From the NCBI GenBank assembly GCA_027057345.1, contig JALUIX010000014.1:1-15907 (forward strand): 15,907 nt of DNA, written 5' to 3'. The stretch's first letter is position 1. The number at the start of each line of letters is the position of its first letter. Below, piece after piece: positions 1-6,910 of the stretch. The position numbers and the translations under genes were made by a program. Origin of the DNA: S144-45 sp015494035. GTDB taxonomy: Bacteria > Pseudomonadota > Gammaproteobacteria > Xanthomonadales > Marinicellaceae. A model generated the notes under the pieces. It was not told the origin of the DNA, searched no databases, and saw only the letters and a program-made list of their open reading frames with translations.

Positions 1-403
1 CTTCCGTCAGAACCTGGTCCCCGCGGTTGCCGTAGTCCCCCACCGCCGAGGCGCGCAGCAGCGCGTGGGGGCGCGAGGCGGCATGTGCCCAGGCCTGGGC
101 CAGGGCCCGCCCGGCATGGACGCGGCTGCGATAGAGTTCTTCCTTGCGCTTCGCCGTCCACCGCCGTTCGCCGATGTTGGCCCCCACCAGGTTGACCACG
201 GCGTCCGCGTCCTCCAGCCAGGGCCGCAGGTGCTCCGGGTCGGGGCGCCAGGGGGCCAGCGTGACCGCGGAAGGGAAGGTGGAACGCCGCTTTTCCGGGG
301 AACGGGTGAACACGACGACCTGGTCGCCTCGGGCCAGCAAGGCCTGGGAGACGTGGTGACCAATAAAACCGGCCGCGCCGGTAACCAAAACAGTTTTGCT
401 CAT
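1..403 (-). CDS. SDR-family NAD(P)-dependent epimerase-like protein (TIGR01777-like), 3' end cut by window
   Basis: Open from an ATG at 403 to the window edge, giving the first 134 residues. The N-terminus carries the Rossmann dinucleotide-binding motif GAAGFIG (residues 9-15). Further on are VVNLVGANIGERRW and an SRV motif, then SAVGDYG near the cut, which is the pattern of the TIGR01777/YfcH-like extended SDR family (about 300 aa, function mostly unknown). The ATG overlaps the dehydrogenase stop codon (ATGA), so the two are probably co-translated. Such a partner of a TviB/WbpO dehydrogenase would normally be a UDP-sugar 4-epimerase, and the first ~30 residues would fit that too. From about codon 17 onwards the third codon positions become almost all G or C, unlike the first codons and unlike the neighbouring genes. 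The family call rests on the later part; a chimeric sequence is possible. Confidence 0.75.
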   Translation of the reverse strand, partial: MSKTVLVTGAAGFIGHHVSQALLARGDQVVVFTRSPEKRRSTFPSAVTLAPWRPDPEHLRPWLEDADAVVNLVGANIGERRWTAKRKEELYRSRVHAGRALAQAWAHAASRPHALLRASAVGDYGNRGDQVLTE

Positions 404-1686
404 AAGCGATCGTCCACCTTGTCGGCAGGCAGGGCATTCTTGAGATCGAAAACGACACTGTGTGGCTTGCGCCAGCGCTGGATTTTTTCCACTCCCTGCT
501 GCACAAATTCACGGTGAGGCACAGCCAGCACAATGGCGTCATAGGCCTTGGCTTCGGGTTCACCGGTGAGCGCAAAGCCCAGTTCGTTCCGGGCCTCGTC
601 GGCATCGGCCCAGGGGTCATGCACGTCCACCTGGGCATGGTATTGCTGCAATTCTCGCACCACATCCACCACCCGGGTATTGCGAAGATCGGGGCAGTTC
701 TCCTTAAACGTCAGACCCAGCACCAGTATGCGCGCGCCCACCACGTGAATCTTGTGCAAGGCGAGCAATTTCAGGAGGCGATCGGCCACATAGGCCGGCA
801 TGTCCTGATTCACGCGCCGGGCGGTGGTGATTAATTGCGGAAAATACCCGGATTCCTGGGCCTTGTGGATCAGGTAATACGGATCCACACCTATGCAGTG
901 ACCGCCCACCAAACCCGGCGTAAAGGGCAGAAAATTCCACTTGGTGGCGGCCGTTTCAATGACGGCGTGGGTATCCAGCCCCAGGTGATGAAACATCTGC
1001 GCCAGTTCATTCATAAAGGCAATATTGATATCACGCTGGGTGTTCTCAATGGCCTTGGCCGCCTCGGCCGTCTTGATATCAGGGGCCACATAAACACCTG
1101 CGCTCACCACGGTTTCGTAAATGTCCTTCAGGCGCTGTGCCGTTTCCGGGGTGGAAGCCGCCACCACCTTGGTGATGGTCTGCAAACGGTGTACTTTGTC
1201 GCCGGGATTGATGCGTTCCGGCGAGTAGCCAACGCTAAAGTCCTTGTTCAGGCGCAGTCCACTGCTTTGTTCCAGAATGCTGGCACAGACTTCCTCGGTG
1301 GCGCCGGGATAAACAGTGGATTCATACACCACCACATCGCCGGGCTTGAGCCGTTCGCCGATGGTTTTGGATGCCGCCTGCAAGGGGCCAAGGTCGGGCA
1401 GGTTGTTGGCATCCACCGGCGTCGGCACGGTGATGATATAAACCGTGGCCTCGGCCAGATCAGACAGGTCATCACTCAGGCACAAGCTTCCTGCCTGCTG
1501 CAAGGCCTCGGCAGACACTTCGCCGGTGCGATCCTGCCCCTGGCGCAGTTCTTTCACCCGCTGGCGGTCAATGTCATAGCCCACGGTCGTAAAATGATGC
1601 GACAGGCCGACAGCCAGGGGCAAACCCACGTAGCCCAGACCGATGACGGCAATTTTGGTGTCAGTTTTCGTCTTTGCGTTGTTCAC
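400..1686 (-). CDS. tviB: Nucleotide-sugar dehydrogenase (TviB/WbpO type, UDP-N-acetylhexosamine 6-dehydrogenase)
   Basis: Predicted to oxidise C6 of a UDP-N-acetylhexosamine with two NAD+ to give the uronic acid, a cytoplasmic step in capsule, O-antigen or exopolysaccharide precursor synthesis. From the chosen GTG start it is 428 aa, normal for the family. It has the Rossmann motif GLGYVG (residues 16-21), TVPTPVD (86-92), ESTVYPG (122-128), the TviB/WbpO-type GYSPERINPGDK (153-164), NTQRDINIAFMNELA (215-229), the catalytic-cysteine motif GGHCIGVDPYY with Cys264, and the C-terminal GLTFKENCPDLRNT (324-337). The GTG at 1686 is preceded by AAAGAGG at a short spacing; an upstream in-frame ATG at 1728 would add 14 uncharacteristic residues. 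Substrate (GlcNAc or GalNAc rather than glucose) is inferred from family signature only. The downstream SDR gene overlaps it by 4 bp. Confidence 0.92.
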   Translation of the reverse strand: MNNAKTKTDTKIAVIGLGYVGLPLAVGLSHHFTTVGYDIDRQRVKELRQGQDRTGEVSAEALQQAGSLCLSDDLSDLAEATVYIITVPTPVDANNLPDLGPLQAASKTIGERLKPGDVVVYESTVYPGATEEVCASILEQSSGLRLNKDFSVGYSPERINPGDKVHRLQTITKVVAASTPETAQRLKDIYETVVSAGVYVAPDIKTAEAAKAIENTQRDINIAFMNELAQMFHHLGLDTHAVIETAATKWNFLPFTPGLVGGHCIGVDPYYLIHKAQESGYFPQLITTARRVNQDMPAYVADRLLKLLALHKIHVVGARILVLGLTFKENCPDLRNTRVVDVVRELQQYHAQVDVHDPWADADEARNELGFALTGEPEAKAYDAIVLAVPHREFVQQGVEKIQRWRKPHSVVFDLKNALPADKVDDRL

Positions 1687-1866
1687 GGAACCTCTTTGTA
1701 ATGCCTGTGGAGTTGCCCGGCCAGCCACAGCAAAACGGGGACTTTGTGTTTAGGAACTGTTGATAAAAAGGCGTTTATTGTGCGTTACCGCGGTCAGGAT
1801 GGCAACTGCCGAAACTCTGATAAGCCTTACTCAGGCAAATACTTACCTTACACCGTCTAACCCGGT

Positions 1867-1896
1867 GAATAAAAAGCCACCGCAAAGGCAGTGGCT
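1867..1896 (-). terminator. Rho-independent terminator for the lamin-tail-domain protein gene
   Basis: Read on the minus strand, a 9-bp stem (AGCCACTGC / GCGGTGGCT, one T-G wobble) with a CTTT loop is followed directly by TTTTTATTC. It lies about 35 bp past the stop codon of the gene that ends at 1932. It separates that gene from the dehydrogenase, so the dehydrogenase probably has its own promoter in about 1687-1866, where I see no convincing -35/-10 pair. Confidence 0.85.
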
Positions 1897-1931
1897 GGGA
1901 AAACGGCTGGGCAATTGGCCCTGGGCAAAAC

Positions 1932-3935
1932 CTAGTTGGGGCTGGCCAGGTCGCCTCCATGATCGCCATCGCGCGGGTCATCGCCAGATTGTGGACCAAT
2001 GAAAGGGTCAACCACCAGCACCGGAATGTAACTCAGGTACTGCGGATCCGGGTCTTTGCGCAACCAGTCGGCCACTTCGGCAAAACAGGCCTGATAGGCC
2101 GGCGCCACCACGCGCCGCAGCACCACCGAATAACTGCCATCGAGGCGGATGCCAGCCACACGTTGATTGGCTTTGTCCAGTATGGTCTCATCGGCATCCT
2201 GATTGGCCACCACAAATGCCGCGCCGGCAGGTACCTGGCCGGTCAATTCGACCACCTGATCCGGTTGCAGGTCAGCGTCGCGGTAAATTTCCAGCACATA
2301 GCGATCGCGGTTGAAATCAACCGGCTCTTGTGTGGCATTGAAAATCTCCATGGCCTGGTTTTTGTTTTCCCCAATCACCATTTCCGAAAGCAGCAGTTCC
2401 TGCGGTGTTTCCGGGCAGGCATCCAGGCGGTGTTGTCCCAGATCGGCGATATGCAGTTCTGGTTCGACCTGCCACTGCGTGGCGGGCACAAACGGGTCCA
2501 GCTCCAGCCGGTCGCCAAAACACACCACGGGTTTACGCCGCCAGGTGCCCTGATGCAGGGCAGGCGGGGAAGGATTGGCTGATTTTTTCGAGGCGGTGTC
2601 ATCGCTGGCGGTTTCATCGCTGGCAGTGTCCACAAGCAGTTCGCCGGCGGAATCCACCACCAGTGCCGGTGTGTCGCCGTGGGCATAATGCTGTTTGAGC
2701 CGCAACAGCCAGGCGTCGTCAGTTTTATCATCGCTGCTCTTTTCAGCCGTGGCCGAAGACGTGCTGTCACTGCCAGTGGTGGCGCGCAAGGTGGCGGCCA
2801 CTGCGGTGATGGCGCAGTCACAGTTATTCCAGTCCAGGCGGTTTTTCAGCACCACGGCATCCGCACCGGCAAAATTCAAACCAAAGATCAACTGGTTGGC
2901 CTTTGCCTTGAGCCGTGGATCAGCGGCCAGCGCATTCACCACCACAAACGTGGAACGGGCCGGCACCACGCCTTTCAGATGCAACACCTCGCCCGGCACG
3001 GCATAGCCGTGGAAATAGATTTCCGCATCATAAGGGTCATCAGAAAGACGGATCGCCTCATCGGTGGGGTTATAGAACTCCAGTGCCTGGTTATGGCCTG
3101 GCCCTTCATAATACTGGGACAGAATCAAACCGCTTGGCCGCTGGCGATCTTCGTCTTCGGAATCCTTTCCCTTGTTATTTTCGCTTTTGTCCCGGCACTG
3201 GGCCTGATGCTGACCGAGTGAATCCAGATCCGCCAGCGGCATGGCTTGCCATTGCTCGGCGGGGTCAAAATCATCCCGTTCATTGGTATCGCCCCGACAT
3301 AATTCCGGTTTACGTACCAGGTTGCTGTCACGGGAACGGATGGCGGGATTTTCTGGCGATACCCACTGGCCCGGTTCGGGCAGCACGCCCACTTCACCAA
3401 AACTGTCGGCCGTGTTGTCCGGGGCATTTTTTGCCGTAATCACCGCCTCGATGACATTCTCAGCCTGTTTCGGAGCCGCTTCCACCGTGGCTTCGATGCC
3501 AGCGGCGGCACAACTGCAAACGTCTCCGACCTTGACCAGCACGCGATGAATTTCCGGACGCAAGCGGCGATTGATGCGGGTTTTGGCCCATAAGCTTTTT
3601 GCGTCACACTGGCAGCTGCGCAGGGTGGCAATGGCAGCGGCAATCTCATCGGCCCGCAGCGGTGCCATGCGTGTGCCAGCGCCTGCCACGGCATAGGTGG
3701 CATCGCAATCATGCCATTCCCGGCTGATGGTTTGCACGGCCTTGACCAGATCCACGTTGGCATCGGTCAATGCCTGCAGCACCTGCACCGGTTGCCAGCC
3801 ATTATCGCGCGCCTGATGCACCACTTGGGGCACCGGCACACCGCCTTTCACCTCATCTGCAATAGAGGCCAACTCAGCCGCTGAAGCCACCACGCCGGTG
3901 GCTAATAACAGCAGGCCATACCAGAATTTTCCCAT
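1932..3935 (-). CDS. Exported protein with two lamin-tail-like (LTD) modules; function unknown
   Basis: 667 aa from the ATG at 3935, which follows AGGGAAGGGA; a TTG five codons upstream is less likely. Residues 1-20 form a Sec signal peptide (hydrophobic LLLLATGVV, probable cleavage after ASA). Residues 21-170 are helical and Cys-containing, with C77 and two CxC pairs at 108/110 and 140/142. Two related modules follow. Each has an RKPxxCxGD segment, a W...DLGQH...C segment (C213/C247 and C472/C507), and then an LTD-like fold: 269-365 with ALEFYNPT and FVVVNA, and 513-608 with AMEIFNAT and FVVANQ. LTDs of this type occur beside nuclease domains in extracellular nucleases (known of the family), but I see no nuclease domain here. 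Acidic Ser/Thr/Asp linkers lie at 250-265 and 388-455. A binding or scaffold role at the cell surface or periplasm is inference. It is transcribed divergently from the amide ligase. Confidence 0.8.
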   Translation of the reverse strand: MGKFWYGLLLLATGVVASAAELASIADEVKGGVPVPQVVHQARDNGWQPVQVLQALTDANVDLVKAVQTISREWHDCDATYAVAGAGTRMAPLRADEIAAAIATLRSCQCDAKSLWAKTRINRRLRPEIHRVLVKVGDVCSCAAAGIEATVEAAPKQAENVIEAVITAKNAPDNTADSFGEVGVLPEPGQWVSPENPAIRSRDSNLVRKPELCRGDTNERDDFDPAEQWQAMPLADLDSLGQHQAQCRDKSENNKGKDSEDEDRQRPSGLILSQYYEGPGHNQALEFYNPTDEAIRLSDDPYDAEIYFHGYAVPGEVLHLKGVVPARSTFVVVNALAADPRLKAKANQLIFGLNFAGADAVVLKNRLDWNNCDCAITAVAATLRATTGSDSTSSATAEKSSDDKTDDAWLLRLKQHYAHGDTPALVVDSAGELLVDTASDETASDDTASKKSANPSPPALHQGTWRRKPVVCFGDRLELDPFVPATQWQVEPELHIADLGQHRLDACPETPQELLLSEMVIGENKNQAMEIFNATQEPVDFNRDRYVLEIYRDADLQPDQVVELTGQVPAGAAFVVANQDADETILDKANQRVAGIRLDGSYSVVLRRVVAPAYQACFAEVADWLRKDPDPQYLSYIPVLVVDPFIGPQSGDDPRDGDHGGDLASPN

Positions 3936-4089
3936 AGTCCCTTCCCTCAAAGGCGATTCGTATTAATTCCCAGCATAATAATACCAGCGCAGCGTCACTA
4001 AGTCGAACAGCCATACCCATAGGTAACAAAGACGTAACAAACCGTCACATCCTCTATCCCAGCAGAATTCCAGCCGAGTTCCACACCGC

Positions 4090-4115
4090 TTGACTTAAAA
4101 TGGGGCTTGCCCCAT
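4090..4115 (+). promoter_or_regulatory. Possible promoter/operator: -35-like TTGACT and a 7-bp palindrome
   Basis: In the 205-bp gap between the divergent lamin-tail and amide-ligase genes, TTGACT (4090-4095) lies 46 bp before the ATG at 4141. It is followed by the perfect inverted repeat ATGGGGC-TT-GCCCCAT (4100-4115). No good -10 hexamer sits at the expected spacing (CATTCA only). The palindrome falls where an operator between -35 and -10 would be. I found no small precursor-peptide gene in this gap. Confidence 0.3.
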
Positions 4116-4140
4116 TCATCCGGTCAATGACTTGCCTCTC

Positions 4141-5913
4141 ATGCCCCTCATTTCCAGCCATTTTTCATCGGCGCTCCCACAGCAGGAATACCGTTATGGT
4201 CCCTGGCGACTGCGGCTTTTCGGACAGGCTTTTGGCGATCAACATCGCCCTCACCAAGCCTTGTCGGCCGAGCGCCTTTTTAACCGGCTGGGCCTGGGGA
4301 GTAAAAACCGGCCACCATTGACAGACTTGCTGCTGAACATCCGGCGCGCCTTGGCCACACTGGACGGCGCTTTTATTGCCGTGTTGGAGCACTTGTCGCA
4401 GCCTTCGGCCTGGGTGTTTCAGGATCCGCTGGGTAACTGGCGCGCGCACTGGGTGTGCCTTGACGGAAAACTTTGTCTGGCCGAACGCCCGGCAGGTCTG
4501 TTGCCTTTATTGGCACAAAAAGGCCCCATACGTCTCAAGTCTCAGCGGCTGGCAGAGCACTTTGCCGCCGTGGCTCCGGCAGCCGATGGCGGTTTTTTTG
4601 AGGCGCTGCAGGTGCTGCTGCCCGGTCACGTGCTGAGCGTCACCGCTCACGGCGAAAACGCAGCGCTGTCTGTGTCCACGCACCCCGGTTACCGCCTGCC
4701 GGAAGAATCCTTGTGGGCCGCGTTTGAGTCCAAAGCCGTTACCGCCTGTGAGAACGAAGAAAACGCCCTGTGGATTCGGCGCCTGCGCACCTGTCTGGGC
4801 GACGCGCTAAATCGCTACACCGGGCAGCCCATCGCGCTCAGCCTCAGTGGCGGGCTGGATTCGGGCCTGCTGGCCGGCTTGCTCACCGCCCACCACAAGG
4901 GGACTAACGGCTCGCCCCATCCGGGCACTCGATCCGCAACAATCCCACCGGTTGAGGCCATCACCTATCAGTTCCGGGACTTCCCCCAAGCCGATGAAAG
5001 CCAGTGGACCACCCACTATGCCACTGGCCCCATGGCGCTGAATGCCTTCGATGCTTCTGGCCTGTTACCACTGGATGATCCGTGGCCGGTGTTACCCGAT
5101 GCGCCCACCAGCACCCCCTGGCGTCATATCAAAAACGCGCTCTACCAGCACAGTGTTGCCCGAGGGACGACGCACCTGCTGACTGGCGTCTATGCCGATC
5201 ACCTGCATACCGGGTGGATTTATCACGGCATGGACCGCTGGCGACAATCGCCCCGTCATGCCATCCGTGAGGCCTGGCGCAGTAGTGCAGGCTTAAAGCA
5301 GAAACTGGCGCCGTTTGCATCGGGAAAATGGCGTAAACCCGTAAGCAAACGGGCTTCCTGGTTGCGCCATGAATGGCAAAGGAGGCTGAATCAGACACTC
5401 CCCTGGCCGCCATGGCACAGCAATCACCCACACCCTCAGCAGGCCTTGCTGGCAGCGGGCCTGTATGCGGCGGATTCCGTCTGGCTGGAGGATATTTTTG
5501 CCCGTGAAGCCGGTGTTTCGCTGGGCCATCCCTACCGACACCGGCGCGTGATGGAAACACTCATGCAGGCCCCGGCCTGGGTGCTTGGCAACCGGGGTGA
5601 TCCAAAAAAACTCATGCGTCAGGCCACAGCCGGTCTGGTGCCTGAGGCCATTATCAAGCGACGCGAAGGCCGTACCCTGGTGCCCGTATTTGTTGCCGGG
5701 GTGCTGGCAAAACACCAGCAGAAAGTGCGTGATTTACTGAATCGGCAAGACGCCAGCTGGCAAGCATTTGTGCGACCTGAGCGGATCCAGGCGGTGCTGA
5801 ATTCAGCGCCTGGGGCGCAACGGGAATCGGACTATGTGGCATTGTGGCAATGCATCAGTTACGAGTTGTGGCGCGAAGCATTAAAAAGCCGCTACGGGAC
5901 GATTACTTTCTGA
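4141..5913 (+). CDS. Asparagine-synthetase-like ATP-dependent amide ligase lacking the glutaminase cysteine
   Basis: 590 aa from the ATG at 4141; a TTG at 4132 adds three residues, and neither has a clear ribosome binding site. The first ~200 residues resemble the class II glutamine amidotransferase half of AsnB (DPLGNWRAHW, LLPGHVLSV), but no cysteine follows the initiator Met, so glutamine hydrolysis is unlikely. The C-terminal half carries the PP-loop SGGLDS (residues 236-241) that binds ATP and activates a carboxylate by adenylation. The usual SGxGxDE motif is altered to TGVYADHLHTG. Near the end, DPKKLMRQATAGLVPEAIIKRREGR matches the conserved AsnB C-terminal region. Cysteine-less homologues include lasso-peptide cyclases, beta-lactam synthetases and polysaccharide-associated amide ligases (family knowledge). 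The substrate is unknown: no RRE, protease or precursor peptide is adjacent. Its 3' end overlaps the convergent gene by 11 bp. Confidence 0.85.
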   Translation: MPLISSHFSSALPQQEYRYGPWRLRLFGQAFGDQHRPHQALSAERLFNRLGLGSKNRPPLTDLLLNIRRALATLDGAFIAVLEHLSQPSAWVFQDPLGNWRAHWVCLDGKLCLAERPAGLLPLLAQKGPIRLKSQRLAEHFAAVAPAADGGFFEALQVLLPGHVLSVTAHGENAALSVSTHPGYRLPEESLWAAFESKAVTACENEENALWIRRLRTCLGDALNRYTGQPIALSLSGGLDSGLLAGLLTAHHKGTNGSPHPGTRSATIPPVEAITYQFRDFPQADESQWTTHYATGPMALNAFDASGLLPLDDPWPVLPDAPTSTPWRHIKNALYQHSVARGTTHLLTGVYADHLHTGWIYHGMDRWRQSPRHAIREAWRSSAGLKQKLAPFASGKWRKPVSKRASWLRHEWQRRLNQTLPWPPWHSNHPHPQQALLAAGLYAADSVWLEDIFAREAGVSLGHPYRHRRVMETLMQAPAWVLGNRGDPKKLMRQATAGLVPEAIIKRREGRTLVPVFVAGVLAKHQQKVRDLLNRQDASWQAFVRPERIQAVLNSAPGAQRESDYVALWQCISYELWREALKSRYGTITF

Positions 5914-6541
5914 AAAAGCCCTTGAAAAAGGGACGGTCGTATTTCTCGCTGAGGATTTCATGCAGGCGTTCTTTCAGTGCCTGGGCCTTGCTCTCGGAAA
6001 CCGTCAGCTTGATGAAAATACAGCCTGAATCCACGGCATCGGCCAGGGCGGTGGGGCTTTCCTCACTGGCCTGAATTTTGGCGATGAGTTTCTCGCCACC
6101 GTGCTCGCCCATAATGGCCTTAACCACGGCAACCATCTGACCCTTGATGCTTTCTCCCAGCAGTTCCTTGACAGCCTCGGACGTGGGCGGTGATGCCGTT
6201 TCGTCAGCCTGTGGCTCCAGGCCTTCGCCGTCTGGCCCGGTTTCAGCAGCCCTCGTTTCGCCACCATGGGAGGTGGCTTCGGGCACCGGTTGACTGGCGA
6301 CCTCATGCTCGCTCATGCCTTCCTTTCGGGCCACCGGTTCGATCAGCCCCTGATCCCACAAATCCCGCAGCAGGCTTTCGGTGTCCCAGCGGCCTGCGCT
6401 TTTGGCTTCAAGCTCGGCCACATTGGAAGCCCCGTCGATCATGATCAGGGCAAAACGGTGGTTATGCTCCAGGCCACGCTGGCGGGTTTTAATTTCGTCC
6501 TGGCCTTCCGCCGTGCGGCGAAAAACAGTCTGTCTGTTCAT
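5903..6541 (-). CDS. Hypothetical protein, 212 aa, possible N-terminal winged-helix-like domain
   Basis: Not assigned to a named family with confidence. Residues ~8-70 (KTRQRGLEHNHRFALIMIDG, then SLLRDLWDQGLIEP) resemble a short helical, winged-helix-like module seen at the start of many proteobacterial hypothetical proteins. Residues ~75-125 form an acidic, Pro/Ala/Glu-rich linker without predicted order. Residues ~126-212 form a second, mostly helical block ending in a basic KGFFRK tail. There is no signal peptide and no membrane segment, so it is probably cytoplasmic. The ATG at 6541 lies 15 bp after the stop of the small membrane protein gene, suggesting one transcript with it and possibly with yoaA. 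Its last 11 bp overlap the convergent amide-ligase gene, and no terminator is visible there. Confidence 0.75.
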   Translation of the reverse strand: MNRQTVFRRTAEGQDEIKTRQRGLEHNHRFALIMIDGASNVAELEAKSAGRWDTESLLRDLWDQGLIEPVARKEGMSEHEVASQPVPEATSHGGETRAAETGPDGEGLEPQADETASPPTSEAVKELLGESIKGQMVAVVKAIMGEHGGEKLIAKIQASEESPTALADAVDSGCIFIKLTVSESKAQALKERLHEILSEKYDRPFFKGFFRK

Positions 6542-6556
6542 AGTGCGCGCCTGAAC

Positions 6557-6850
6557 TTAACTGGAAAGGGCCTTGATGATGCTGTTGATGAGTTTGATGG
6601 TCAGGTAAACATACAATGCCCCAAACAGGAACACCAGGGCCACTGTCAGGCGCAAGGCGCTTTCAGGCAACATGTCAAAAAATGGCAAAGCCAGGTAGCC
6701 AAGGGTAAACACCACCACCAGAGCGGTGAGGTATTTCCAGTACCGACCCACCACGCCGCCAGAAAACTGGCTGCGCAGGGACAGTACCAGGTAAAGGCAG
6801 AAAAGCATAAAAACAGCGGCAATAACAAAGAGGATATTCGTCAGGTCCAT
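6557..6850 (-). CDS. Small hypothetical inner-membrane protein, three TM segments
   Basis: 97 aa with three strongly hydrophobic segments at about residues 4-24 (ILFVIAAVFMLFCLYLVLSL), 41-60 and 66-88. A short basic connection (RSQFSGG...RYWK) lies between the first two. The ATG at 6850 is preceded by GGGGAAAACTC, a usable ribosome binding site. I do not recognise a family. It follows the helicase gene by 60 bp on the same strand and precedes the 212-aa protein by 15 bp, so it is probably part of the same transcription unit. Confidence 0.78.
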   Translation of the reverse strand: MDLTNILFVIAAVFMLFCLYLVLSLRSQFSGGVVGRYWKYLTALVVVFTLGYLALPFFDMLPESALRLTVALVFLFGALYVYLTIKLINSIIKALSS

Positions 6851-6910
6851 GAGTTTTCCCCGTGTGGAATGAATGATTCTTTGTCGGTTCGCGATGATTG
6901 TAACAAAATA

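Noticed and set aside
835..1701. 288-aa plus-strand open frame opposite the nucleotide-sugar dehydrogenase.
   Set aside because: The dehydrogenase on the other strand is full length with all motifs; this frame is a composition shadow.
1687..1728. Longer N-terminus for the dehydrogenase from an ATG at 1728.
   Set aside because: The GTG at 1686 has AAAGAGG at proper spacing, and the extra residues are not typical of the family, which starts shortly before the GLGYVG motif.
1705..1730. CTGTGG/CCACAG inverted repeat in the dehydrogenase leader as a riboswitch or attenuator.
   Set aside because: It has only six base pairs with a 14-nt loop, no T tract and no recognisable aptamer features; such pairs occur by chance.
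3951..6541. A lasso-peptide or other RiPP cluster around the asparagine-synthetase-like gene.
   Set aside because: No precursor peptide was found in the upstream gap, and neither a leader-binding (RRE) nor a transglutaminase-like protease gene is adjacent. The neighbours are an LTD protein and an unrelated unknown protein.
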